Assembly: GCA_036824465.1 (NCBI GenBank)
Contig: DAITAC010000135.1
Span: forward strand, 1 to 9,472
Direction of reading: 5' to 3'
From: JAKOQB01 sp036824465
Lineage (GTDB): Bacteria; Pseudomonadota; Gammaproteobacteria; Burkholderiales; Burkholderiaceae_F
DNA: 9,472 nucleotides
The position numbers were made by a program, and so were the translations under genes. Below are positions 1 through 6,996 of the stretch, one piece after another; position 1 is the stretch's first letter; every line of letters begins with the position of its first letter. The notes under the pieces are model-generated. The model did no database searches. It saw nothing but the letters and a program-made list of their open reading frames with translations, and was not told the DNA's origin.

Positions 1-1
1 A

Positions 2-361
2 TCCGATCGACCCACCATCGTCGCGCAGCATCACCCGCCCTTCGTCACTGGCCTGAGCTACATGGACGAGAGGAGTCTTGCCAACCCGGCCGCAGAGGCC
101 GCGGTAATCGCCAAGCACCCGCACGTCGAGCGCGTGATCAGCGGCCACTACCACCGCAACATGCAAGCGCGCTTCGCCGGGACGGTCGCAACGGCGTGCC
201 CCAGCACCGCGCACCAACTGCTGCTCGACCTGGTGCCGGGCGCCGACATCCGCTTCACCTACGAGCCATCGAGCTTTCATCTGCATTTCTGGAATGGCTC
301 GGAGGTCATCACTCATACCGGGGTGGTCGGTGACTTTCCCGTGTGGGGCACGAGCGATTGA
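2..361 (+). CDS. Metallophosphoesterase, probable cyclic-nucleotide phosphodiesterase (C-terminal part)
   Basis: This is the last 119 codons of a gene that begins before the window; the reading frame is open from base 2 to the TGA at 359-361. Two metal-site motifs of the calcineurin-like phosphoesterase fold are visible: HHPPF (bases 29-43) and SGHYHR (about 140-157), the GHxH signature. The order and spacing of these motifs, the 'PSTAHQ' segment and the C-terminal tail resemble class III 3',5'-cyclic nucleotide phosphodiesterases (CpdA-like) and the related glycerophosphodiesterase GpdQ. Such enzymes are cytosolic and use two divalent metals to hydrolyse phosphodiesters such as cAMP. The N-terminal DxH and GNHD motifs that would complete the active site lie outside the window. 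An internal ATG at 62 is not the start, because conserved sequence precedes it. The next gene in the same direction is a nucleotidyl cyclase 78 bases downstream, which favours a cyclic-nucleotide substrate. The substrate is inferred; the fold is confident. Confidence 0.85.
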   Translation, partial: SDRPTIVAQHHPPFVTGLSYMDERSLANPAAEAAVIAKHPHVERVISGHYHRNMQARFAGTVATACPSTAHQLLLDLVPGADIRFTYEPSSFHLHFWNGSEVITHTGVVGDFPVWGTSD

Positions 362-397
362 CCCGCCGATTATTCTGCTTCCTGGTGGCACGGCCTT

Positions 398-415
398 TTG
401 TGTGTCATCTCACAA
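398..415. promoter_or_regulatory. CRP/Vfr-like palindromic operator candidate
   Basis: The sequence TTGTGTGTCATCTCACAA is an inverted repeat, TTGTG-N8-CACAA. It also reads TGTGT-N6-TCACA, one base from the core cAMP-CRP consensus TGTGA-N6-TCACA. It lies in the 78-base gap between the phosphodiesterase and the cyclase, ending 24 bases before the cyclase ATG at 440. That position is close to the start codon, so if functional it might repress, or activate a promoter overlapping it; no clear -10 box is evident. Binding is inferred from the consensus only. Confidence 0.4.
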
Positions 416-439
416 CCAGCTCTGAGTAGACTTTCCAGC

Positions 440-3400
440 ATGGTCAAGTGCCCCGGCTGTGGCGAAGAGAATCCGCCGAAGTTCAAACTGTGCGGCTACT
501 GTGGCACGCCGCTCGCCGCGGCGGCGCCCGCACTGCCGGCGCACGAGTTGCGCAAGACCGTCACGCTGATCTTCTGCGACCTGAAGGGTTCGACCGAACT
601 CGGCGAACGCCTCGACAGCGAAGCGCTGCACGAGGTCAAGGAGCGCTACTTCAAGGCGATGGCCGCCGAGATCACGCGCCACGGCGGGAAGATCGAGAAG
701 TACATCGGCGACGCGATCATGGCGGTGTTCGGCCTGCCGCGTGCGCATGAGGACGATGCGCTGCGGGCCGTCCGCGCTGTTGCAGGCATGCAGGCGGCGC
801 TGCATCAGGTCAACGAGGATCTCAACGCCCGTTTTGGCGTGACGCTGGCCAACCGGACGGGGGTCAACACCGGCGAAGTGGTGGCCAGTGACGATCCGAC
901 GGCCGATCAGAAACTCGCCACCGGCGACGCCGTCAACGTGACCGCGCGTCTCGAGCAGGCCGCACCCGCCAACGAAATCTACATCGGCGAAGTCACTTAC
1001 CGACTGGTGCGCGACGCGGTCGAGGTCGAAGCCGTCGAACCGCTGACGCTCAAGGGCAAGTCGCAGCCGGTCGCGGCCTACCGCCTGCTGAAGGTGCATG
1101 GGCTCGACGGCAACGTACGGCGCAGCGACACGCCGATCGTTGGGCGTGACGAAGAGCTCGCCGCGCTCGCCAAGGTCTATCGCGAGGTTTCCGAGGGAAA
1201 GTCGGTTCGGCTCGTGACCGTGATCGGCGATGCGGGTGTCGGCAAGTCGCGGTTGGTGCACGAAGTCGTGGAGCGCATCGCGGCCGGTGCGCGCGCGCTG
1301 CGCGGCCGGTGCCTGGCGTATGGCGAGGGCATCACCTTCTGGCCATTGCGCCTGATGGTGAGCGCCGCCGCGGATATTCGGGAAGATGATTCGCCCGAAG
1401 CCGCCCAGGAAAAGATTCTCAAGTTCGTCGGTGAGTCCGACATCGCCGTGCGCCTCGCATCCGCAGTGGGGCTGAGCCCCGCGCAGTTTCCGTTGCACGA
1501 GGTCTACTGGGCGGCACGCAAGTTTCTGGAAAAGCTCGCCGGAGACTACCCGGTCGTTGCGCTGATCGACGACATCCACTGGGCCGAACCGGCGTTTCTG
1601 GACCTCCTCGAACACATCCTCGACACCTCCGTCGGCGCGCCGATCCTGCTGCTCACCACCGCGCGGCACGACTTGCTCGAAGAGCGCCCGCAATGGGGCG
1701 ACCGCGAATCTTCGGTCCGGCTGGTGCTGAAGCCGTTGACCGACGCGGCGTCGGCGCAGATCGTCACAAACCTGCTCGGCTCTGCGGGACTGTCCGACGA
1801 CGTCGTTGCGAAGATCGTCGGCGCGGCCGAGGGCAACCCGCTCTACGTCGAGCAGATGCTGTCGATGCTGATCGACAGCGGCGCGCTGCGGCAGCAAGAT
1901 GACCGCTGGGTCCGCGCCGACGCAAACGCGGAGATCGACGTGCCGCCGACGATCCACGCGCTGCTCGAGGCTCGGCTCGACAAGCTCGGCCGCGAGGAAC
2001 GTGCAGCGGTGGAGCCGGCGTCGGTGATCGGACTGGAGTTCGCTCAATCGGCGGTCGCCTCCCTTGCTGCCGAAGCGGTGCGCCCGACGTTGGACAAACA
2101 CCTCACCACGTTGACGCGTAAGCAGTTCATTCGCCTGTCCCGTGCATTGGAATCCGAGCCGTTCTTTCGATTCCAGCATCAACTGGTGCGCGACACCGTG
2201 TACAGCGGTCTCCTCAAGCGCGCGCGCGCCAACCTGCATATCGCGTTTGTTACGTGGGCCGATCGCATCAATGCTGATCGTGATCGCGCGCTCGAGTTTG
2301 AAGAGATTCTCGGCTATCACCTTGAGCAGGCAAACAAATACCAGCGCGAACTCGGCCCACTGGACGAACAGGGTATTGCCATCGGCCGTGACGCGTCACG
2401 GCGGCTTTCTAACGCAGCGAAACGGGCATTTGCACGCGGCGACATGCACGCTGCCGCCAGTCTGTACCGGCGGGCCGCGACGGTACTTGCCGAAAATGAC
2501 CCAGACCGAGTCGCACTGCTGCCCGCACTCGGCGAAACGCTGATGGAACTCGGCGATTTCGTCCAAGCGCGTGGAGTTCTCGAAGAGGCCGTGTCCGCGG
2601 CCGAACGCAATGGTGACCAGTGCCTCAAGGCATCGGCCCGGCTCGTGGGAATGCTGATACGAATGTACAGCGCCGAGCCCGGCGATTGGAGCGGCGAGGC
2701 CTTGCGGGCGGCACAGGCAGCAATCCCGCTCTTCGAGCAGGAAGGTGCTCACGACCGATTGGCGAACGCATGGCGGGTAAGCGGCCTCGTACACGCTCTT
2801 GCCGGACAGTATGGGCAAATTGCAGCCGCCATTGAAAAATCGATTGCGCATGCCCGGCTCGCAGGCGATGAGCGAATGATTGCACGCTCAGGGCTTGTCC
2901 TTTCGACAACCGCAGTTTTTGGGCCGACACCTGTGCCGAAAGCGATTGAACAGTGCCAACAACTGATCGCCAACGGCATGAGCAACCGCCAAGTCGAAGG
3001 CAGCATCATGTGCACCTTGGCACAACTGCGTGCCATGAACGGCGAGTTCGATGCCGCCCGGGAACTCTATCGGCGCGGGCGCGCTTTGTTGCGGGACCTT
3101 GGGCAAGGCGTCAATGCTGCATCCACCGGCCTCGACGTTGCGCGGGTTGAGCTGCTCGCTCGCGACCTTGCTTCAGCAGAACGTGAAGTGCGGGCGGACT
3201 TCGAGTTTCTACGCGCGCACGGCGAAACCTACTTCCTGTCCACGATGGCGTCACTTCTGGCGCGCATTGTTCGCGATCAAGACCGCGACAGTGAAGCGAC
3301 GGCCCTGTCGAAGATTGCCGAAGATGCCGCCTCAGCAGATGATGTCGAGTCACAGATCCTGTGGCGCACGGTGCGCGCACCCATTTTGGCGCGACATGGG

Positions 3401-3628
3401 CGGTTCGACGAAGCCGAAGCGCTTGCGCACGCAGCATTGGCGATGGCCCGAACAACTGAAGCGCTGCTCTTCAAAGCCGAGGCCTGCTATGAACTTGCCT
3501 CTGTGATGAGTCTTTGCGGTCGTCTCGACGAAGCGCGCAGCGCGATCGCTGAAGCTGCAAGCCTCTACTCCGCCAAGGGAGACGTCGTCTCCCTGAAACG
3601 CGCAGCGGAGTTCGCCGCGCGTCTCTGA
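440..3628 (+). CDS. Zinc ribbon - class III nucleotidyl cyclase - STAND ATPase - TPR protein
   Basis: The predicted protein has 1062 residues. Residues 4-21 form a zinc ribbon (CPGC and CGYC). Residues about 37-220 are a class III adenylate/guanylate cyclase domain. Both metal aspartates are present (FCDLKGST, D47; YIGDAIMAVFG, D91), as are K87 at the usual purine-binding lysine position and N166 and R170 in GDAVNVTARLE. The site three residues before that glycine, usually Asp or Thr, is Leu159, so substrate specificity is uncertain. Residues about 230-480 are a STAND/AAA-type ATPase with Walker A GDAGVGKS (263-270) and Walker B VVALIDDIHW (372-381). After a winged-helix-like linker, residues about 650-1062 are alanine-rich TPR-like helices. 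There is no signal peptide or membrane segment, so it is probably cytosolic. The layout recalls bacterial relatives of soluble adenylyl cyclase, where ATPase and TPR parts are thought to regulate the cyclase. The ATG at 440 is preferred because the zinc ribbon starts directly after it. A TTG at 398 would add 14 unremarkable residues and lie in the CRP-like palindrome. The RBS is weak. Confidence 0.93.
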   Translation: MVKCPGCGEENPPKFKLCGYCGTPLAAAAPALPAHELRKTVTLIFCDLKGSTELGERLDSEALHEVKERYFKAMAAEITRHGGKIEKYIGDAIMAVFGLPRAHEDDALRAVRAVAGMQAALHQVNEDLNARFGVTLANRTGVNTGEVVASDDPTADQKLATGDAVNVTARLEQAAPANEIYIGEVTYRLVRDAVEVEAVEPLTLKGKSQPVAAYRLLKVHGLDGNVRRSDTPIVGRDEELAALAKVYREVSEGKSVRLVTVIGDAGVGKSRLVHEVVERIAAGARALRGRCLAYGEGITFWPLRLMVSAAADIREDDSPEAAQEKILKFVGESDIAVRLASAVGLSPAQFPLHEVYWAARKFLEKLAGDYPVVALIDDIHWAEPAFLDLLEHILDTSVGAPILLLTTARHDLLEERPQWGDRESSVRLVLKPLTDAASAQIVTNLLGSAGLSDDVVAKIVGAAEGNPLYVEQMLSMLIDSGALRQQDDRWVRADANAEIDVPPTIHALLEARLDKLGREERAAVEPASVIGLEFAQSAVASLAAEAVRPTLDKHLTTLTRKQFIRLSRALESEPFFRFQHQLVRDTVYSGLLKRARANLHIAFVTWADRINADRDRALEFEEILGYHLEQANKYQRELGPLDEQGIAIGRDASRRLSNAAKRAFARGDMHAAASLYRRAATVLAENDPDRVALLPALGETLMELGDFVQARGVLEEAVSAAERNGDQCLKASARLVGMLIRMYSAEPGDWSGEALRAAQAAIPLFEQEGAHDRLANAWRVSGLVHALAGQYGQIAAAIEKSIAHARLAGDERMIARSGLVLSTTAVFGPTPVPKAIEQCQQLIANGMSNRQVEGSIMCTLAQLRAMNGEFDAARELYRRGRALLRDLGQGVNAASTGLDVARVELLARDLASAEREVRADFEFLRAHGETYFLSTMASLLARIVRDQDRDSEATALSKIAEDAASADDVESQILWRTVRAPILARHGRFDEAEALAHAALAMARTTEALLFKAEACYELASVMSLCGRLDEARSAIAEAASLYSAKGDVVSLKRAAEFAARL

Positions 3629-3635
3629 CTATCGC

Positions 3636-3659
3636 CGGCGCCTTAAGCAAGAAGCGCCG
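3636..3659. terminator. Hairpin between convergent genes, possible weak terminator
   Basis: CGGCGC(C)TT pairs with AAGCGCCG around a 7-base loop, giving an 8-bp stem with one bulged C. It lies 8 bases past the stop of the cyclase and 8 bases before the stop of the opposing secreted-protein gene, a typical place for a shared terminator. No U-rich tract follows on either strand, so intrinsic termination would be weak or absent. Confidence 0.35.
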
Positions 3660-3666
3660 CGAGGTT

Positions 3667-4800
3667 CTACCACTTGATGCTGCCGTTTTGCAGCGCCAGC
3701 AGGATGAAGATCCAGTCGCCCTCGTCATCGGCCGTCAATGTCAAGCCAAAGGGCGGCGGGCTCTGCTGAAGGACTTTCTTCGACACTGCTACCCGGCCGC
3801 TGATGCAGACCGGGTTATTGGCATTCGGCCCACCGACGTCGCTGCAATTCTGCAATTGCGTATCCGGCAAAACCGTAACCGGCTCACCGCTTTCTGACTG
3901 GTAGTACAGCACCGCTCGGTCGATCTGGTTGAAGGACCGAATGGTCGAGGCGTCGCGCCGAAGCTCAATCGTGATCGGGCTGGCGAACAACTGCGAAACG
4001 CCCTGCGCGTTCTTCGGTGCCGGTATACGAATCTGAGTGGTGTTCGTCGTGATCGTGACATTGGTCGTGCCGCCCGGCACACCGTCGTCCTCAACAACCT
4101 CCGCAGTTGTCAGACTCAGAAGGGACTGAATCCGCAGTTTGGTCGCCGAAAGGTCGTAGTCGAAAGCCGTTCCGTTGCTTCCGGTGAAGAACGTTCCGCC
4201 GAAGCTCGGAACGTAGGTCTTCAGGTTGCGCCTTATCGGTGCCAGCTCGGTCGTGATCAGGGACGTCGTGGACGTCCCCGAGAATTGACCACCGTCCGTG
4301 GTCGGCGTCGTCGGGCTCGCCGCTTTAGAGAACGTCCCCTTGTAGTGAAAATCAATCGTCGATGTCGTTGCATAGCCGATCGTGTCCGTAATCGGCGGCG
4401 ATCTGAAAATCACAACGAAGGTCGTCGAACCACGCAGTTGCCCGACGTTGCAGTTGATCGTGTTGTCGGCCGGTGTTACCGGGGACGTGCAAAGGCCGCT
4501 TGGAATGGATTCGACAAAGGTTGAGGTCTGATCGGGCGTCGCGCCGGTCACGTCTGTATACGTGCCGTCGCTGGTCAACACAAACTGATTGATCACGTTT
4601 GTCGTGTTGTTCTGGACTTCGAGTTTCCAAGCCGCGTAGTTGGTGAGCGTGCATCCGGTGGCAGTGCACTGTCGGCTGACCGATACAGCAGTTGGAATCG
4701 GTGTCACTGTGACAGTGATATCGGCATTCGCCCCGAAAGACGATGTCACGGCCCCAAGCATCACTGCGGCAAACAGAACCAATGATTTCAAGAAACGCAT
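3667..4800 (-). CDS. Secreted DUF11-like protein of unknown function
   Basis: The predicted protein has 377 residues and I do not recognise it as a named protein. It opens with a clear Sec signal peptide: basic residues at R2 and K5, a hydrophobic core at 7-18, and a likely cleavage after SFGA (24) or ANA (26). The mature part is rich in Thr, Ser, Asn and Val, as in beta-sandwich surface or periplasmic proteins. Residues about 28-130 resemble a DUF11-like repeat: a VQNNTTNVINQF stretch, then Cys104 and Cys117 around a DNTINCNVGQL motif. Six cysteines fall in three close pairs (45/50, 104/117, 319/332), which fits disulfides outside the cytoplasm. There is no LPXTG motif, lipobox or obvious C-terminal membrane anchor. 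The start at 4800 is supported by a perfect AGGAGG five bases upstream. It is convergent with the cyclase and lies 366 bases beyond the phosphatase gene on the same strand, so it probably has its own promoter. The coding call is confident; the function is unknown. Confidence 0.85.
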   Translation of the reverse strand: MRFLKSLVLFAAVMLGAVTSSFGANADITVTVTPIPTAVSVSRQCTATGCTLTNYAAWKLEVQNNTTNVINQFVLTSDGTYTDVTGATPDQTSTFVESIPSGLCTSPVTPADNTINCNVGQLRGSTTFVVIFRSPPITDTIGYATTSTIDFHYKGTFSKAASPTTPTTDGGQFSGTSTTSLITTELAPIRRNLKTYVPSFGGTFFTGSNGTAFDYDLSATKLRIQSLLSLTTAEVVEDDGVPGGTTNVTITTNTTQIRIPAPKNAQGVSQLFASPITIELRRDASTIRSFNQIDRAVLYYQSESGEPVTVLPDTQLQNCSDVGGPNANNPVCISGRVAVSKKVLQQSPPPFGLTLTADDEGDWIFILLALQNGSIKW

Positions 4801-5166
4801 ACTTTCCTCCTGAATTTCGTTTCGGGGCCCAGGGCGGGTCGCTTCATTTACGCGACCGCACTTCCCGAAGCTGCACCCTTGACCCTCTTTCTTGTTGGGC
4901 GCCGCCCCGCCTTCTCATCGCACCGCGCCGGCGAACCGGAACCAACGACACGATCGAGCTAGAGCAACGCGTGCGACGAATGGAATGCCGCGGCAGGCTA
5001 CATCATCCACTCGGTCGAGGAAAGGTTAATCGCCCCAGTCTTTGAGAGACCACTGCGCGTGGATGGTGATTCGACGCGGACTTTCTGGAGCGTGCCTCGT
5101 CATAGGGACGGAGGCGGAACTTGCCGTTTTGCGCGCAACTCTCGAATCGATGCCGCTTCAGAGCTA
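4801..5166. other. Non-coding spacer between two minus-strand genes
   Basis: These 366 bases separate the end of the CNMP-phosphatase gene from the start of the secreted-protein gene. Besides the Shine-Dalgarno sequence I see one inverted repeat, GGTCGC (4837-4842) and GCGACC (4852-4857), with a 9-base loop. It is placed to lie in the leader of the secreted-protein mRNA or to act as an operator. I found no convincing -35/-10 pair, no intrinsic terminator with a U tract, and no ORF with coding character. Confidence 0.5.
4806..4811 (-). promoter_or_regulatory. Strong Shine-Dalgarno of the secreted-protein gene
   Basis: On the minus strand the sequence reads AGGAGG, then AAAGT, then ATG. This is a full match to the anti-Shine-Dalgarno core and fixes the start codon at 4800. 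It is the strongest ribosome binding site of any gene in the window, suggesting efficient translation. Confidence 0.85.
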
Positions 5167-6408
5167 TCAAAGTGTTCGATGCAGTGCAACCAGCGTGATG
5201 TCATCGTCCTGTTCGGATCCGGCCAGATATTCCGTCACTGTCTTTAGTAGCGAATTGCAGACCTGCTGGCCGTCGCGACCCGCAAAGCCGCGCAGCAGTC
5301 CCTCCAGGCGTTCATACCCGAACTGCTCGCCCTGCGGATTGCTGCCGTCCGTGAGGCCATCCGTATTCAGAAGGAGTGTCGCGCCCTGCGGAATGCATAA
5401 GGCATTCTCGTCAAGCAGTAGCTCCTCAAACAGGCCCAGCGGCTGCCCGGGAAGCATGGGCAGCGTCTGCACGGCGCCGTCCATGTGCAACAGGATCGGC
5501 AGTTCGTGCCCTGCGCGCGCGTAATGAAACATGCCGGTCGAGATTTCCAGGATCCCAAGGAGGACGGTGACGAACTGATCCGACTGCTGCAGCTGGATCA
5601 AGTGAGAGTTGACGCGGCGCAGGATGTCGGCAGGCGAGCCGCCATGACCGGATTCAGCCATGATCAGCGCATGTGCGCGCGCCATGAAGATGGCCGCCGG
5701 TGCCCCCTTGCCGACGACGTCACCCACCACGACGCCAACGTGCTCGGCATCGAGGAGAAACACGTCATAGAGGTCACCGCCGACCATGCGCGCCGGCTGC
5801 ATCAGCGCCCCGAAGTCGAAACCCGCCACCTTGGGCAGTGACTGCGGCAACAGACTCATCTGGATGCCGGCCGCGACCTGTAGCTCACGCTCGAGGCGTT
5901 CCTTTTCGATCAGCTTCGCCTGTGCCGTCTTGAGGTCGTCGTACGCCTGCTGCAGCTTGTGGTTGCGCTCCTGCAAGTCCTGAAACGCGGCCTTGTTGGA
6001 TTCATCCAGCCGCTTGGTGAGACTCTGCACCATCGTGAATGCCATCTTGGGCTGGCGCAGCAGCAGCCCGCTGAAGTCCTCATGCGTCATGGTCCAGAGC
6101 AGAGACTGCTTGGCGGCTCGAATCGAAGCCGTGCGGGCGCGCCCTGGAATAAGCAAACTCATTTCACCCAGAAAATCCCCTGGCCACGCGTCGGCAATCT
6201 TTCTCTCGTCCGTGCTGTCGAGTCCCTTCACGACTTCGAGACTGCCCTCAAGCACGAGATAAAGCGTTCCCCCGGGGTCGCCCTCGTGAAAGAGAATGTC
6301 GCCCGGTTTCAGCGTCACTTCCTTCAGAAGTGAGATCAGGTGGGCGCGCTCGTCCTCTGGCAGGTCACTCAGGAGTGGGATCTGTTGGAACGCTTCGTTC
6401 GGAGTCAT
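5167..6408 (-). CDS. Cyclic-nucleotide-binding domain fused to SpoIIE/RsbU-type PP2C phosphatase
   Basis: The predicted protein has 413 residues. Residues about 8-125 are a cNMP-binding beta-roll. The phosphate-binding cassette is recognisable at 79-94 (F79, G81-E82, then R92-T93-A94), with the arginine that contacts the cyclic phosphate kept. Residues about 135-178 are a charged heptad-like stretch, probably a dimeric coiled coil. Residues about 180-413 are a SpoIIE-type PP2C Ser/Thr phosphatase with metal-site motifs GGDLYD (210-215), GDVVGKG (229-235), NTDGLTDG (348-355) and QDDDITLV (400-407). In this family such phosphatases dephosphorylate anti-sigma antagonists or other response partners. 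Here a cyclic nucleotide would presumably control the activity through the coiled coil. No kinase/anti-sigma or STAS antagonist gene is visible in the window, so the target is unknown. There are no signal peptide or membrane segments. The start at 6408 fits the family N-terminus; a GGTGAG 11 bases upstream is a rather distant RBS. It is divergent from the tmRNA gene. Confidence 0.93.
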   Translation of the reverse strand: MTPNEAFQQIPLLSDLPEDERAHLISLLKEVTLKPGDILFHEGDPGGTLYLVLEGSLEVVKGLDSTDERKIADAWPGDFLGEMSLLIPGRARTASIRAAKQSLLWTMTHEDFSGLLLRQPKMAFTMVQSLTKRLDESNKAAFQDLQERNHKLQQAYDDLKTAQAKLIEKERLERELQVAAGIQMSLLPQSLPKVAGFDFGALMQPARMVGGDLYDVFLLDAEHVGVVVGDVVGKGAPAAIFMARAHALIMAESGHGGSPADILRRVNSHLIQLQQSDQFVTVLLGILEISTGMFHYARAGHELPILLHMDGAVQTLPMLPGQPLGLFEELLLDENALCIPQGATLLLNTDGLTDGSNPQGEQFGYERLEGLLRGFAGRDGQQVCNSLLKTVTEYLAGSEQDDDITLVALHRTL

Positions 6409-6562
6409 CGGTCACTGTTCTCACCATCACGGCGGGCGCAGTCTGGAGCAAGCGAAGCCATTTATCCAGTCGGCCGTCGCGGTGTTTCGGTCCAGCGAGG
6501 CCCGGTGCCGTCTTGATATCCCTTCAAATTGCACCATTTACTGACGTACAATCCCGATCACT
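6409..6562. other. Divergent intergenic region, phosphatase gene / ssrA
   Basis: These 154 bases must hold the promoters of the minus-strand phosphatase gene and the plus-strand tmRNA. The tmRNA promoter is recognisable at 6523-6552. I could not find a convincing promoter for the phosphatase gene. Confidence 0.5.
6523..6552 (+). promoter_or_regulatory. Probable sigma-70 promoter of ssrA
   Basis: A TACAAT box (6547-6552) matches the -10 consensus at five of six positions. An 18-base spacer separates it from TTCAAA (6523-6528), a four-of-six -35 match. Transcription would start a few bases before the mature tmRNA 5' end at 6563, as expected for a precursor trimmed by RNase P. The local AT-rich dip in a GC-rich region supports the call. 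Confidence 0.6.
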
Positions 6563-6953
6563 GGGGGCGACCTGGCTTCGACGCGGGTTGCGAAACAGTC
6601 AGGGCATGCCGAGGACCAGTCACCTCGTAAATCCATCTGGATCACTACAAACGCCAACGACGAGCGTTTCGCTCTCGCCGCTTAATCCCGGTGAGACGCT
6701 GCACTAGTTTGTCTCTGGACTAGGTCGGGCCCGATCGAGGCGCAAGCCGAGGTCGTCAAACCCAACAGCAGCGCCATACACAGAGGCTGATCACCGGCGG
6801 CGTCGCGACGCCGGTGCCGAGAACCAGCGACTGGCTGTGCGTCGGCCTGCCGATCGGCTAAGCGCACGGTGAGACTCAAATAGATTGGCTATGCATGTAG
6901 AACTGTCTGTGGACCGCTCGTGGACGCGGGTTCAATTCCCGCCGCCTCCACCA
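6563..6953 (+). ncRNA. ssrA: Transfer-messenger RNA (tmRNA), one-piece
   Basis: The RNA is 391 nt in its mature form. The 5' end GGGGGCGA and the 3' end CGCCTCC-A-CCA form a 7-bp acceptor stem with one G-U pair (G6565-U6947), and CCA is encoded at 6951-6953. The T arm is GCGGG-TTCAATT-CCCGC (6926-6942). The 5' segment CTGGCTTCGACGCGGG and the following GCATGCC are typical of tmRNA. An internal reading frame (6653-6685) encodes the tag ANDERFALAA. With SmpB, tmRNA rescues stalled ribosomes: alanyl-tmRNA enters the A site, translation switches to the tag frame, and the tagged protein is degraded by ClpXP and other proteases. The GC-rich segments after the tag are expected to form pseudoknots; I can see one stem near 6793-6817. 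It has its own promoter and terminator. smpB is not in the window. Confidence 0.97.
6653..6685 (+). other. tmRNA proteolysis-tag reading frame (ANDERFALAA)
   Basis: The codons GCC AAC GAC GAG CGT TTC GCT CTC GCC GCT TAA give A-N-D-E-R-F-A-L-A-A and stop. The resume codon is Ala (GCC). The AND...ALAA frame is the standard proteobacterial tag, and its C-terminal LAA is the ClpX recognition signal. The middle 'ERF' resembles tags of betaproteobacteria, which is the main taxonomic hint in the window. Confidence 0.95.
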
Positions 6954-6954
6954 G

Positions 6955-6990
6955 AACGCCAAAGGCCCCTTGTGGGGCCTTTGGCGTTTT
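6955..6990 (+). terminator. Intrinsic terminator of ssrA
   Basis: AACGCCAAAGGCCCC (6955-6969) and GGGGCCTTTGGCGTT (6974-6988) pair perfectly over 15 bp around the loop TTGT, and the 3' side ends in TTTT (6987-6990). It begins two bases after the encoded CCA. The stem is symmetrical, so it could also hinder transcription arriving from the other side. Confidence 0.92.
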
Positions 6991-6996
6991 GATGCG

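Noticed and set aside
62..361. Start of the phosphodiesterase at the ATG at base 62
   Set aside because: The frame is open to the window edge and the essential HHPPF motif lies upstream of this ATG, so the gene starts outside the window.
398..439. TTG start for the cyclase, 14 codons upstream of the ATG at 440
   Set aside because: The added residues have no family character, the zinc ribbon begins right after the ATG, and the TTG falls within the CRP-like palindrome.
410..2320. Long open frame (636 codons) on the minus strand
   Set aside because: It lies opposite the cyclase gene, whose plus-strand frame has clear zinc-ribbon, cyclase and Walker motifs. The minus frame is Arg/His/Asp-rich with no recognisable domain, as expected of a shadow in GC-rich DNA.
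4704..4718. Near-perfect palindrome TCACTGTGACAGTGA
   Set aside because: It lies inside the coding sequence of the secreted protein and arises from alternating Thr and Val codons (TVTVT), so it is most simply a coding coincidence.
5127..5136. Palindrome TTGCGCGCAA downstream of the phosphatase gene as a terminator
   Set aside because: It is only 10 bases with no loop and no following U tract on the minus strand, so it cannot form a usable terminator hairpin.
5042..5524. Plus-strand ORF of 160 codons overlapping the phosphatase gene end
   Set aside because: Most of it lies opposite the conserved PP2C domain, and it is Ser/Arg/Pro-rich with no domain or RBS.
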